Assembly: GCF_030209745.1 (NCBI RefSeq)
Contig: NZ_JARVRJ010000001.1
Span: 248,001 to 312,000, forward strand
DNA length: 64,000 bases
Source: Arthrobacter sp. fls2-241-R2A-200
GTDB taxonomy: Bacteria; Actinomycetota; Actinomycetes; Actinomycetales; Micrococcaceae
Direction: 5' to 3'
Of this stretch, positions 1 to 10,639 are shown one piece after another (positions within the stretch are counted from its first letter, which is position 1; each line of letters begins with the position of its first letter). A model generated the notes under the pieces. It worked only from the letters and a program-made list of their open reading frames with translations, ran no database searches and was not told the DNA's origin. Made by a program: the position numbers and the translations under genes.

Positions 1-1
1 C

Positions 2-1231
2 GCAGCAGTCCTCAACCAGGAACTCGGCCGCCAGCGCGGCACCCTGGAAATGATTGCGTCCGAAAACTTCGCACCCCGCGCTGTCATGGAGGCACAGGGC
101 TCCGTCCTGACCAACAAGTACGCCGAGGGCTACCCGGGCCGCCGCTACTACGGCGGTTGCGAATACGTCGACGTCGCTGAGCAGCTCGCCATCGACCGCG
201 TCAAGGAACTGTTCGACGCCGAGTACGCCAACGTCCAGCCGCACTCCGGTGCACAGGCTAACGCTGCAGCCCTGTCAGCCATGATCACCCCGGGCGATAA
301 GATCCTTGGCCTGTCCCTGGCCCACGGCGGCCACCTGACACACGGCATGAAGCTCAACTTCTCCGGCAAGCTCTACAACGTAGCGGCCTACCAGGTTGAA
401 GAAGACACCTTCCGCATCGACATGGACAAGCTCCGCGAGCAGGCCATCGCAGAGAAGCCGCAGGTCATCATCGCCGGTTGGTCCGCGTACCCGCGCCACC
501 TCGACTTCGCCGCTTTCCGTTCCATCGCCGACGAAGTTGGCGCACTCCTGTGGACGGACATGGCGCACTTCGCCGGCCTCGTCGCAGCAGGCTTGCACCC
601 GAGCCCGGTGCCGCACTCCGACGTCGTTACCTCCACGGTCCACAAGACCCTCGCCGGTCCGCGTTCCGGCGTGATCCTCGCTAAGCAGGAATGGGCCAAG
701 AAGCTCAACTCCAACGTCTTCCCGGGCCAACAGGGCGGGCCGCTGATGCACGTCATCGCAGCCAAGGCCGTTGCCTTCAAGATCGCCGGCAGCGAAGAAT
801 TCAAGGAGCGCCAGGAGCGTGTGCTTGAGGGTGCCAAGATCATCGCCGACCGCCTGAACCAGTCCGACGTCGCCGAAGCGGGCGTCTCGGTCCTCACCGG
901 CGGCACCGACGTTCACCTGGTCCTGGTTGACCTGCGTAACTCGCAGCTGGACGGCCAGCAGGCCGAAGACCTCCTGCACTCCGTGGGCATCACCGTGAAC
1001 CGCAACGCCGTTCCGTTCGACCCCCGCCCGCCTATGGTCACCTCCGGCCTCCGCATCGGTACCCCGGCCTTGGCCACCCGCGGATTCGGCGCCGCCGAGT
1101 TCACCGAGGTTGCCGAGATCATCGCAACCGCCCTGAAGGCAGGCTCCGCCACGGATGTCGAAGCCCTCCAGGCCCGCGTGGACAGGCTCGCCGCGGACTT
1201 CCCGCTGTACCCGCAGCACGAGCAGTGGTAA
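2..1231 (+). CDS. glyA: Serine hydroxymethyltransferase, 5' end outside window
   Basis: PLP enzyme that converts serine and tetrahydrofolate to glycine and 5,10-methylene-THF in the cytosol. The frame is open from base 2, and the residues before the first in-window ATG (base 50) read as family sequence, so that ATG is internal and the true start lies upstream. Visible family blocks include MIASENFAP, the [11 protein letters not shown] substrate loop, and [13 protein letters not shown], which holds the PLP-binding lysine. The C-terminus ends normally with a TAA stop at 1231. folD follows after 28 bases, so the two probably form a one-carbon operon. Confidence 0.97.
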   Translation, partial: AAVLNQELGRQRGTLEMIASENFAPRAVMEAQGSVLTNKYAEGYPGRRYYGGCEYVDVAEQLAIDRVKELFDAEYANVQPHSGAQANAAALSAMITPGDKILGLSLAHGGHLTHGMKLNFSGKLYNVAAYQVEEDTFRIDMDKLREQAIAEKPQVIIAGWSAYPRHLDFAAFRSIADEVGALLWTDMAHFAGLVAAGLHPSPVPHSDVVTSTVHKTLAGPRSGVILAKQEWAKKLNSNVFPGQQGGPLMHVIAAKAVAFKIAGSEEFKERQERVLEGAKIIADRLNQSDVAEAGVSVLTGGTDVHLVLVDLRNSQLDGQQAEDLLHSVGITVNRNAVPFDPRPPMVTSGLRIGTPALATRGFGAAEFTEVAEIIATALKAGSATDVEALQARVDRLAADFPLYPQHEQW

Positions 1232-1259
1232 CGGGTTACCACCAGAAAGAGCAGATGGA

Positions 1260-2153
1260 ATGACACAATCCACCGCACAGGTCCTCGATGGCAAGGCCAC
1301 CGCCGCAGCCATCAAAGCAGAACTGACCACTCGCGTCTCCGCACTGGCGGCCAAGGGAATCGTTCCTGGCCTGGGCACCATCCTGGTGGGCTCGGACCCG
1401 GGCAGCACTTGGTACGTCGGAGGCAAGCACAAGGATTGCGCTGAGGTTGGCATCCAGTCAATTCGCAGGGACCTGCCCGAGGACATCAGCCAGGAAGACC
1501 TCCTGAAAGTTGTCCGCGAGCTCAACGAGAACCCGGAATGCACCGGGTACATCGTCCAACTTCCGTTGCCAAAGCACATCGACCAGGACGTCATCCTGGA
1601 GGCCATGGACCCTGACAAGGACGCCGATGGCCTGCACCCGATGAACCTTGGCCGGTTGGTGGCCAACGTCAATGGTGTGATGAAGTCGCCGCTTCCCTGC
1701 ACGCCGAAGGGCTGTGTGGAGTTGCTGCGCCGCCACAACATCGAGCTCAAGGGCAAGCGGGTCCTGGTGGTTGGCCGTGGAGTGACCATTGGCCGTCCGA
1801 TCGGGCTTCTGTTGACCCGCAAGGAAGTCAACGCAACGGTCATCCTTGCCCACACCGGAACGGTGGACCTGCCCGCAGAACTCAGGCAGGCCGACGTCGT
1901 CATCGCGGCAGCAGGTGTGCCGCACATGATCAAGGCTGAAGACCTCAAGCCGGGTGCAATCGTGCTCGACGTCGGCGTCAGCCGTGTGGACGACGGCAAC
2001 GGCAAGGCTGTGGTCACCGGAGACGTGGACCCGGCCGCGGCCGACGTCGCCGCCTGGCTGTCCCCGAACCCGGGCGGTGTTGGCCCGATGACCCGAGCCA
2101 TGCTGCTCGCCAATGTGGTGGAGAGCGCCGAGCGCCAAGCCGGCATCGCGTAA
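1260..2153 (+). CDS. folD: Bifunctional methylene-THF dehydrogenase / methenyl-THF cyclohydrolase
   Basis: Oxidises 5,10-methylene-THF, the product of GlyA, to methenyl-THF and hydrolyses it to 10-formyl-THF, with NADP as usual cofactor. The 297 aa length is normal. The N-terminal catalytic domain carries [11 protein letters not shown], the family's YVxxK region with lysine in GGKHKD, and the QLPLPKHID block. The Rossmann part has [16 protein letters not shown] and the C-terminal [14 protein letters not shown] signature. The ATG at 1260 fits the family N-terminus; the frame is open further upstream into glyA, but that extension is not family-like. A strong terminator follows. Confidence 0.96.
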   Translation: MTQSTAQVLDGKATAAAIKAELTTRVSALAAKGIVPGLGTILVGSDPGSTWYVGGKHKDCAEVGIQSIRRDLPEDISQEDLLKVVRELNENPECTGYIVQLPLPKHIDQDVILEAMDPDKDADGLHPMNLGRLVANVNGVMKSPLPCTPKGCVELLRRHNIELKGKRVLVVGRGVTIGRPIGLLLTRKEVNATVILAHTGTVDLPAELRQADVVIAAAGVPHMIKAEDLKPGAIVLDVGVSRVDDGNGKAVVTGDVDPAAADVAAWLSPNPGGVGPMTRAMLLANVVESAERQAGIA

Positions 2154-2188
2154 CAACAGCATGGCTTAAGAACAGAGGGCTTAACAAA

Positions 2189-2226
2189 AGCAGGGCGCCT
2201 ACTCCCCACGGAGTAGGCGCCCTGCT
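2189..2226 (+). terminator. Hairpin terminator after folD
   Basis: Perfect 17-bp inverted repeat: left arm 2189-2205, loop CCAC, right arm 2210-2226. It lies 35 bases after the folD stop and is preceded by an A-rich stretch. There is no long T-run, as is common in GC-rich actinobacteria. It separates the folate genes from the two-component system. Confidence 0.8.
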
Positions 2227-2272
2227 CCGTTAACCTGACGACGCCCGGACCACCCGCGGCTAGGCTCGGTGT

Positions 2273-3457
2273 ATGCAGCCGAGTTTTCCTGCGCTCCGGG
2301 GCGCAGCTGAGCCCCGGAGATATCGCCGTTTTGCGGGTCCGCCCACCAGCTTCATTGTGATCACGGTGGCGGCCATCCAAGTGGTGGGAACACTCATCTC
2401 CGCGCGCCATCAGGACTCGGCCCGGCCCCTGGACATCGCCGCGATGCTGCTGCTCCTGGCCGGCCCCGCCGCTTTGGCTTTCCGCCGCCGTGCACCTCTT
2501 GCCATGTTCCCCGTTGCCTTCCTGGCCACGGCAGGCTACCTCGCCCTGGGCTACGCCTGGGGTCCGATCGCTTTATCCCTGGCCCTGTCCATCGTCCTCA
2601 CGGCTGCCGCGGGCCTGCGGTGGCAAGCGTGGCTCGGCGCGGGGATCGCTGCGGGGGCCGTCGTCGTAGGCGCGGCGGTGAGCGGCGATCCGAACTGGCC
2701 CCTGCGTGCCTCCGCAGGTGTGGCCTGGGCTGCCATCCTGGTGCTGCTGGGGCAAGCATTCCGGCGACGCGGCGAACGGTTCGCTGAGTACCGACGACGG
2801 CGGGAGGCGGCACAGAAAGCGGAACGGGACGAGTACCGGCTCACCCTTGCCCGGGACATCCATGACGTCGTAGCCCACTCCCTCTCCATGATCAATGTGC
2901 AGGCATCCGTGGCGTTGCACGTCGGCGCGGACGATCCCGAGAAACTCCGCCCTGCGTTGGAAGCCATCAAAGCAGCCAGCAAGGAGTCCCTGACGGAAGT
3001 CCGGCAACTCCTCGGCGTGCTGCGCGAAGACGCCCCGTTGGTCCCCGCGGCCAAACCCACGTTGGCCGGACTTCCAGCGCTGGCCAAGAACGCAGAGTTG
3101 GGCGGCCTGCGGGTCACGCTGCAGGACAACTCGGACCATCAGCTCATCGGCCCCGCCCAGCAGGAGGCGGCGTACAGGATCATCCAGGAAGCCCTGACCA
3201 ACGTCGGCAGGCACTCAGGTGCCAGCTCCGCCGTCGTGCGTCTTGGCCAGACCGGTAGTGGCCCGACCGCCGGGGCGCTGACGGTGACCGTCGACGACGA
3301 CGGCGGCGGCATGCGTGGAGCGCTCCCGGGCAATGGTTTGACGGGAATGAAGGAGAGGGCAGGCGCCATGGGCGGTACCCTCACTGTGCGTGAATTGCAG
3401 CCCGGCTTGCGGGTGGAAGCGGCCCTCCCGATACACCTCGAAGGGAACCGCCCGTGA
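2273..3457 (+). CDS. Two-component sensor histidine kinase, NarL/DesK type
   Basis: Membrane sensor kinase of 394 aa. Residues about 25-165 form roughly five hydrophobic segments. A basic stretch leads into a HisKA_3 dimerisation domain, with H-box TLARDIHDVVAHSLS and phospho-acceptor His about residue 197, then a HATPase_c domain with QEALTNVGRHS (N box) and GNGLTGMKERAGAMGG (G box). There is no PAS or HAMP domain, so the signal is probably sensed in or at the membrane. The response regulator start overlaps its stop (GTGA). A TAGGCT hexamer ends 6 nt before the ATG, suggesting a leaderless transcript. The ligand cannot be told from sequence. Confidence 0.9.
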   Translation: MQPSFPALRGAAEPRRYRRFAGPPTSFIVITVAAIQVVGTLISARHQDSARPLDIAAMLLLLAGPAALAFRRRAPLAMFPVAFLATAGYLALGYAWGPIALSLALSIVLTAAAGLRWQAWLGAGIAAGAVVVGAAVSGDPNWPLRASAGVAWAAILVLLGQAFRRRGERFAEYRRRREAAQKAERDEYRLTLARDIHDVVAHSLSMINVQASVALHVGADDPEKLRPALEAIKAASKESLTEVRQLLGVLREDAPLVPAAKPTLAGLPALAKNAELGGLRVTLQDNSDHQLIGPAQQEAAYRIIQEALTNVGRHSGASSAVVRLGQTGSGPTAGALTVTVDDDGGGMRGALPGNGLTGMKERAGAMGGTLTVRELQPGLRVEAALPIHLEGNRP

Positions 3458-4119
3458 TCCGCATCCTACTTGCCGACGACCAAACCCTCATCCGGGCGGG
3501 TTTTCGCGCGCTCCTGGATGCTGAGCAGGACATGGAGGTGGTGGGGGAGGCAGGAACAGGGGCCGACGCCGTTCGCCTCGCCGCCCGCGAGCAACCAGAC
3601 GTGGTCCTCATGGACATCCGCATGCCCGGCGGGGACGGCCTGAACGCCACCCGCGAGATCCTGGCCAACCCGTTGTTGGCGGGCACGCGGATCATTATTC
3701 TCACCACGTTCGAGCTGGATGAGTACATTTCCGAGGCCGTGCGGGCTGGCGCGGCGGGCTTCCTGGTCAAAGACACCGAACCCGCGGAATTGATCCGGGC
3801 CGTCAGGGTGGTCCACGACGGCGACGCCCTGCTTTCGCCCTCGGTGACACGGCGAATCATGGCGCAGTTGGCCTCACAAAGCCGTGCCGCGGGCAAGGCG
3901 ATCCCCTTGGACCAAGTCACAGACCGCGAACGGGAAGTCCTGGCCTTGGTGGGCGAGGGGCTGAACAATGCCGAAATCGCGGAGCGGCTGTTCATTACAC
4001 CACTCACAGCCAAGACCCACGTTTCGCGCATCATGACCAAGCTCATGGTCCGGGACCGTTCACAACTGGTGGTCCTCGCTTACGAATCCGGGCTGGTGCG
4101 GCCGGGTTGGAGCAGCTAG
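3454..4119 (+). CDS. Response regulator, NarL/LuxR family
   Basis: Cytosolic transcription factor of 221 aa and partner of the upstream kinase. The receiver domain (about 1-120) has the acidic pair in LLADDQ, the phospho-acceptor Asp54 in VVLMDIRMPG, the switch Thr in IIILTTFE and the conserved Lys in GFLVKD. The LuxR-type helix-turn-helix is near 155-210 (DREREVLALVGEGLNNAEIA, then TAKTHVSRIMTKL). The GTG start overlaps the kinase stop by 4 bases, indicating translational coupling. Its targets are unknown; the next two membrane-protein genes are candidates by position. Confidence 0.92.
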   Translation: MIRILLADDQTLIRAGFRALLDAEQDMEVVGEAGTGADAVRLAAREQPDVVLMDIRMPGGDGLNATREILANPLLAGTRIIILTTFELDEYISEAVRAGAAGFLVKDTEPAELIRAVRVVHDGDALLSPSVTRRIMAQLASQSRAAGKAIPLDQVTDREREVLALVGEGLNNAEIAERLFITPLTAKTHVSRIMTKLMVRDRSQLVVLAYESGLVRPGWSS

Positions 4120-4286
4120 GCGTTTGGAGCAGCCAGGCGGTGTAGGGAGACTACCGCCGGAGTAGCGGTGATACCCCAAGTGCCTCCCGACGGCGGACGC
4201 CGCCCCAGTCGCCGCCGGGAAGACTCGAACCAGAGCCGAAAGCCGGCTCGCGCCGGGCACCGGCGGCAAGAGTTTGGATCACTGAC

Positions 4287-4643
4287 ATGTTCACCGCACT
4301 GGCATCAATAGCAGGGCAGGTAATAAGCACAGGGCAGGCATCAATTGCAGGGCAGGCAAGCACCGTAAGTGGTGCGCTGGCGCAGATGCAGGATGCCGCC
4401 GCCGTCCACGGCCCGTGGGCAGGCGGACCCGCTTGGCCCTTCTTCCTCCTGTTCCCGCTGTTCTGGATCCTCGTGATCGGCACGCTCATTTTCGTGGGAC
4501 GCAGGACGTGGCGGCGCAACCACCACTGGGCGGGGACACAGGGCGCTGAAAGCGTGCTGCGTGAGCGCTACGCCCGCGGCGAAATCGATGAGACCGAATT
4601 TCGGCAACGCTTGGAGGTCCTGCGCTCGCAGCCCGGGAAATAG
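4287..4643 (+). CDS. Small SHOCT-domain membrane protein
   Basis: 118 aa. The N-terminus has an imperfect repeat (SIAGQVISTGQASIAGQAS, residues 7-25) encoded by repeated GCAGGGCAGG units. One strong transmembrane helix lies near residues 49-69 (FFLLFPLFWILVIGTLIFVG), followed by basic residues and a C-terminal SHOCT module with ERYARGEIDETEFRQRL. SHOCT modules usually sit at the ends of membrane or stress proteins and mediate oligomerisation. Placement just after a two-component pair suggests it is a target or accessory of that system, which is inference. The start is uncertain because there is no clear ribosome binding site and the repeat region may be non-coding. Confidence 0.65.
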   Translation: MFTALASIAGQVISTGQASIAGQASTVSGALAQMQDAAAVHGPWAGGPAWPFFLLFPLFWILVIGTLIFVGRRTWRRNHHWAGTQGAESVLRERYARGEIDETEFRQRLEVLRSQPGK

Positions 4644-4706
4644 CTCCCATGTTCGCCATGCGTGGAAGGGGCCCGGCAGCCATTTCGAGTTTGCGACAAT
4701 TGAAGT

Positions 4707-5270
4707 ATGCAATCTCTTGGTGACTCGCGCCCGTCCACGTCCGCTGCCGGCAAAGGCATGTTCAAGGGCTTCCGAATTGGCGGCTTGGGCATGACTGTTT
4801 TGCTGATCGCGTTCGTGGTGGCAGTGATTTTCGCTGCCAACAAGAACGACGTCGTGGGCTGGGTCGTGGCGGTTGTCGCGTTCGGCTGGCTGGTTTTGGC
4901 CACGTTCGTGGTGCTCAGCATCCGCACGGCCGCCAAGCGCGCCGGTGCCAAGTTGACCGAGGCGCATAATGCGTTCACGGCGGCGACCGGCCGCGCGTCG
5001 TCGGGCGTTGCAGACAACGGCGGAACTCGGGTGGTAGCCGAGCGGAGCCACAATGACGATGTCAGGGACCTGAAGCTGGACCACTCGTTCAAAATCGTCC
5101 AGGTCCAGGTGCGGGTGGTGGAGCAGGAACGCGCCAAGGGCGACGCCGCCGACCAGGACACCATCAACCGGGCGCTGGAAACCATAGCCATCACGGCCAC
5201 CAATGCCCGGGACATGATGAAGACGGGCGACCCCTCGGACGAGCCCGTGGCCGGAACCATCATCGACTAG
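4707..5270 (+). CDS. Membrane protein of unknown function, two TM helices
   Basis: 187 aa, not recognised. Residues about 27-46 (GGLGMTVLLIAFVVAVIFA) and 52-72 (VVGWVVAVVAFGWLVLATFV) are transmembrane helices separated by a very short NKND turn. The remaining ~110 residues are soluble, charged and probably helical, ending in a conserved-looking ETIAITATNARDMMKTGDPS stretch. The gene looks real: the frame is uninterrupted, codon use resembles its neighbours, and a GACAAT hexamer ends 6 nt before the ATG. Its TAG stop lies inside the putative -10 of the next gene. No function can be assigned. Confidence 0.65.
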   Translation: MQSLGDSRPSTSAAGKGMFKGFRIGGLGMTVLLIAFVVAVIFAANKNDVVGWVVAVVAFGWLVLATFVVLSIRTAAKRAGAKLTEAHNAFTAATGRASSGVADNGGTRVVAERSHNDDVRDLKLDHSFKIVQVQVRVVEQERAKGDAADQDTINRALETIAITATNARDMMKTGDPSDEPVAGTIID

Positions 5271-5280
5271 AGTAGAGCGG

Positions 5281-7255
<1,975 letters not shown>

Positions 7256-7370
7256 CTCCATGTGCGCAGCTGGCCAGCTCAACGTCAGGACCGACACCCG
7301 CAGGGGTGCCGGTCCGGACAATGCGCGACAGACCGCCGTCGCCCGTGTCGACTGCGGTGCCGGCCACACC

Positions 7371-7892
7371 ATGTGCGTGGGAGTGATCCTTGGCTTCCCG
7401 GCCGACGTGGCCCGCGAACTGCGGGAATGGCGGGCCTCGTTTGGCGATCCCATGGCCGAGGTCATTCCTGCCCACATCACGTTGATCACCACAACCCCCA
7501 CCCAGGACTGGACCGCCACCATCGAGCACGTCCGGGAGGTTGCCCGCTTCCAGGAGCCTTTCACCGTCACCATTTCGGGCACCGGATCATTCCGGCCCGT
7601 TTCACCGGTGGTGTTTGTCAATGTCGAAGAAGGCTTCGAGGAGTGCGTGAAATTGCACGAGAAGCTCCAAAGCGGTCCTCTCGAACGGAGCCTTCCCTTT
7701 CCGTACCACCCCCACGTCACGGTCGCTCACGACGTCGGGCAGGAAAGCCTCGATGAGGCCGAGACGGTGCTCAGTGATTACCGCGCCACCTTTCCGGTGG
7801 TTAGCATGGGACTTTACGAGCACGACAGCAACGGAATTTGGCAGCTACGGGAAGAGCTCGACTTTGGCGGCGATACTGACCAAGAACGGTAA
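7371..7892 (+). CDS. 2'-5' RNA ligase / cyclic phosphodiesterase family protein
   Basis: 173 aa member of the 2H phosphoesterase superfamily. The two HxT/S motifs that define the fold are visible as PAHITLITTT (about residue 33) and YHPHVTVAHDV (about residue 116). Such proteins act on 2',3'-cyclic phosphate or 2'-5' linked RNA ends; the substrate here is unknown. The ATG at 7371 (MCVGVILGFP) was chosen because it begins the recognisable domain. An in-frame ATG at 7260 would add 37 residues that look non-conserved. The gene overlaps the next reading frame by 29 bases. Confidence 0.8.
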   Translation: MCVGVILGFPADVARELREWRASFGDPMAEVIPAHITLITTTPTQDWTATIEHVREVARFQEPFTVTISGTGSFRPVSPVVFVNVEEGFEECVKLHEKLQSGPLERSLPFPYHPHVTVAHDVGQESLDEAETVLSDYRATFPVVSMGLYEHDSNGIWQLREELDFGGDTDQER

Positions 7893-8949
7893 GCGGAACC
7901 CGGCGAAAGAGACGGACGGTCCGCCACTTCCAACTGAGCGGGCGCAACTGAAACTTGAGTTCCTGCGCAAGAGGCAAGACTGGGGCCAAGCGAAACTTGC
8001 CGGCGATGCGTTGCCTAAGAAGGCCGGCGTGTTCCTGGCTTTGGTCGTCGCGAAGCTGAACACCAACCGTGCAATGCGCTCGTTCCAGCAGTACACCCGC
8101 CAGCATGGACCCCTGTTGAGCGCCGGTATCGGTTTCACCATGTTCTTCTCGGTGACAGGCCTCCTGACTACAGGGTTCGCCATCACCGGGATCGTCCTCG
8201 GCGGTGATCCGGTGCTCGAAGGCGCCGTGATCAGCAGCGTCGCAGCTGCGGCGCCTGGCCTGCTGGCGGTCAACGGCGGAAAAGGCTTGGTGGATCCGCA
8301 ATCGCTGCTCAATCCGGCCGGGCTTGGCTGGACCGCAGTGATCGCCGCCGTCGTCACTGTCTTCACCTCCCTGGGCTGGATTGCCAGCGTCCGGGAGGGC
8401 CTGCGCGCCGTGACAGAGGCCGGACCCCTGCAACGTAATCCCATCCTCCAAAAACTCATCGACGCAGGAACCCTCCTACTCCTCGGAGTGCTCCTGGTGG
8501 TCAGCTCAGGGGCGTCGCTGGTCTTCGGCACCGCGGCGGACTGGGTCATCGGTCTTCTGCCATTGGACGTGGCCGTGTCTGGGCCCCTTGCCGCAGTGGT
8601 CAAGATCGTGGTTCCGCTCTTGCTGAACTGCACGACGGCGGCGGTGCTGTTCCGCGTCGCAGCCGGGCTGGCGTTGGGTCGCCGGGCGTTCGTCGAAGGA
8701 GTGGCCCTCGCCGGGGTGGGAACCACCATACTGCAGCTTTTCAGCACCGAACACCTGGCGCGGGCCGGTCACAACCCGGTCCTCGCCTCGTTCGCCATCA
8801 TCATAGGTTTGCTGATCTGGTTCAACCTGGTCAGCCAGGTCTACCTCGTCTCTGCCTCGTGGTCCGCTATCCGGGAGGCCGACGACGGGTCAGCCACCGC
8901 CCAGCGAACCAAAATCCTCGGCTCGCGGCGGGTAACGCCCCACACGTAG
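7864..8949 (+). CDS. YihY/virulence factor BrkB family membrane protein
   Basis: About 361 aa integral membrane protein with around six transmembrane helices. After a ~65-residue charged N-terminal tail comes AMRSFQQYTRQHGPLLSAG, typical of the YihY/BrkB family, then hydrophobic segments through about residue 330. Members have been named ribonuclease BN in error; their role is unproven. The TTG at 7864 was chosen because GGGAAGAG lies just upstream; the open frame extends back to 7753, inside the previous gene, without family-like sequence. The start is therefore uncertain. Confidence 0.82.
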   Translation: MAAILTKNGKRNPAKETDGPPLPTERAQLKLEFLRKRQDWGQAKLAGDALPKKAGVFLALVVAKLNTNRAMRSFQQYTRQHGPLLSAGIGFTMFFSVTGLLTTGFAITGIVLGGDPVLEGAVISSVAAAAPGLLAVNGGKGLVDPQSLLNPAGLGWTAVIAAVVTVFTSLGWIASVREGLRAVTEAGPLQRNPILQKLIDAGTLLLLGVLLVVSSGASLVFGTAADWVIGLLPLDVAVSGPLAAVVKIVVPLLLNCTTAAVLFRVAAGLALGRRAFVEGVALAGVGTTILQLFSTEHLARAGHNPVLASFAIIIGLLIWFNLVSQVYLVSASWSAIREADDGSATAQRTKILGSRRVTPHT

Positions 8950-8952
8950 GAG

Positions 8953-9729
8953 CTAGACGGTTACAGGGAGTTCCAGATACGGGTCTGCCCACGCGCTGAT
9001 GATCCGGGCAACCCGTGCAGCTTGGCCCTTGCCCGTGAGCAAATGTTCGCTGCCTTCCAAGGAGATGAAACTCCGGGGATGCCTCGCGGTGCGGAAGATC
9101 TCGCTGGCGTTGTCGATCCCCACCGTGTTGTCGGTGGGGGAGTGCATCACCATCAGAGGCTTGTGGAGACCCCGGATACAGTCCCGCAGATCGGCCTTTT
9201 CCACGTCTTCGACAAAGTGGCGGCGGACTTCCATGGGGCGGCCGCCCAGATCCACTACCGCGCTGCCATCGCGAAGGATGGCGTCTATTTCGGTGTCGAA
9301 CATGTGCTCGACGTGCTTGGGCTCATAGGGCGCGCCCACTGTCACCACAGCATTCAGGCCCGGGATGTCGCGCGCAGCGGCGAGCACTGCTGCCCCTCCG
9401 AACGAATGTCCCACCAGCAGGCTGATCCTGCGGCCCTGTTCCTGCATGAACGCCGCAGCCAAGATGGTGTCTGCAACCTTTACGCTGAATGATCCCGCGG
9501 ACCATTCCCCGCCGGAGCCTCCCAGCCCCAGGTTGTCAAAGCGCAGCATGCCTATACCTTGCTCGGCCAACCCTTTGCAGATGCGTGAGGCAGCGGGGCT
9601 GTCCTTACCGAGGGTCAGGCCGTGCGAGTACACGCCCCACCCCCGCAGGGGACCCTCAGGAACGTCCACGACGCCGGCCAGCACATCGCCGGTACTTCCA
9701 ACGAAGCTGATCTTCTCAGGGCGCGACAC
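8953..9729 (-). CDS. Alpha/beta hydrolase, S9/dienelactone-hydrolase-like
   Basis: 258 aa cytosolic alpha/beta hydrolase. It shows the oxyanion strand VYSHGLTLGKDSPAASRI, the nucleophile elbow GHSFGGAAVL (Ser), a probable acid Asp in MVMHSPTDNTVGIDNA and the catalytic His in EGSEHLLTG. The FDNLGLGGSGGEW segment is typical of this osmotically inducible/acyl hydrolase group. The GTG start has AGGAG with good spacing. It is convergent with the YihY gene (3-base gap) and lies 127 bases beyond the end of sdhB on the same strand. The substrate is unknown. Confidence 0.85.
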   Translation of the reverse strand: MSRPEKISFVGSTGDVLAGVVDVPEGPLRGWGVYSHGLTLGKDSPAASRICKGLAEQGIGMLRFDNLGLGGSGGEWSAGSFSVKVADTILAAAFMQEQGRRISLLVGHSFGGAAVLAAARDIPGLNAVVTVGAPYEPKHVEHMFDTEIDAILRDGSAVVDLGGRPMEVRRHFVEDVEKADLRDCIRGLHKPLMVMHSPTDNTVGIDNASEIFRTARHPRSFISLEGSEHLLTGKGQAARVARIISAWADPYLELPVTV

Positions 9730-9794
9730 GCTATTCTCCTAGGGTTTGGGCTGCCTTGTTGTGAACTCACTGGGGGAGTCCGGATTAACGACGT

Positions 9795-9828
9795 CGGCGC
9801 CGTCACCAGCAGTGGTGAGCGGCGCCGT
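9795..9828 (-). terminator. Hairpin downstream of sdhB
   Basis: Inverted repeat whose arms pair CGGCGCCG and TCACCA with TGGTGA and CGGCGCCG, with one bulged C. It sits 29-62 bases beyond the sdhB stop, between sdhB and the hydrolase, both on the minus strand. No T-run follows on the minus strand, so it may terminate weakly or protect the sdh mRNA 3' end. Confidence 0.5.
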
Positions 9829-9856
9829 CGTCGTGCTGTTCTTTAGTGCGGTCCAG

Positions 9857-10639
9857 CTAGATCTTGCGGGACAGGATTGCCTGCTTGACCTCGGCAATGG
9901 CCTTGGTCACCTGGATGCCACGCGGGCATGCTTCGGAGCAGTTGAAGGTGGTGCGGCAACGCCACACGCCTTCTTTGTCGTTCAGGATCTCAAGGCGCAT
10001 GTCGCCGGCGTCGTCACGGGAATCGAAGATGAAGCGGTGGGCGTTCACAATCGCTGCCGGGCCGAAGTACTGACCGTCGGTCCAGAAGACCGGGCAGGAC
10101 GAGGTGCAGGCTGCACACAGGATGCACTTGGTGGTGTCATCGAAGCGTTCACGGTCCTCAACGGACTGCAGGCGCTCCTTGGTGGGTTCGTGGCCCTTGT
10201 TGATCAGGAACGGCATGACCTCACGGAAGGACTGGAAGAACGGCTCCATGTCCACGATCAGGTCCTTCTCCACGGGGAGACCCTTGATCGGTTCCACCGT
10301 GATGGGCTTGGACGTGTCCAGGTCCTTCAGGAGGGTCTTGCAGGCGAGGCGGTTGCGGCCATTGATGCGCATGGCATCGGACCCACACACGCCGTGGGCG
10401 CAGGAGCGGCGGAAGGAAACGCTGCCGTCAATCTCCCACTTGACCTTGTGAAGGGCATCCAGCACACGGTCCGTGCCGTACATGGTCAGCTTGTAATCAT
10501 CCCAGCGTGCCTCTTCCGAGATTTCCGGATCGTAGCGGCGGACGCGGAGGGTGATGTGGAAGGTGGGGATTTCACCGTCGCCGGCGACGCTTGCCGGGAG
10601 CTCGATCTTGGATGCGGGCTCTGCCATTTCGGTCGTCAT
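9857..10639 (-). CDS. sdhB: Succinate dehydrogenase iron-sulfur subunit
   Basis: Electron-transfer subunit of complex II, 260 aa. The plant-ferredoxin-like domain has CAHGVCGSDAMRINGRNRLAC for the [2Fe-2S] cluster. The C-terminal domain has CILCAACTSSCP and NCSEACPRG for the [4Fe-4S] and [3Fe-4S] clusters. It is last in the order sdhC-D-A-B, and its ATG shares one base with the sdhA stop (TAATG), so translation is coupled. Confidence 0.97.
   Translation of the reverse strand: MTTEMAEPASKIELPASVAGDGEIPTFHITLRVRRYDPEISEEARWDDYKLTMYGTDRVLDALHKVKWEIDGSVSFRRSCAHGVCGSDAMRINGRNRLACKTLLKDLDTSKPITVEPIKGLPVEKDLIVDMEPFFQSFREVMPFLINKGHEPTKERLQSVEDRERFDDTTKCILCAACTSSCPVFWTDGQYFGPAAIVNAHRFIFDSRDDAGDMRLEILNDKEGVWRCRTTFNCSEACPRGIQVTKAIAEVKQAILSRKI

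Noticed and set aside
275..2410. 711-codon open frame on the minus strand across glyA and folD
   Set aside because: Both genes on the plus strand are clear by family. Long antisense frames are expected in GC-rich DNA with strong third-base bias, and the product has no family-like motifs.
7260..7370. Extended start of the 2'-5' RNA ligase-like gene at 7260
   Set aside because: The extra 37 residues look non-conserved and no ribosome site or -10 hexamer is well placed; the start at 7371 begins the domain. Not excluded.
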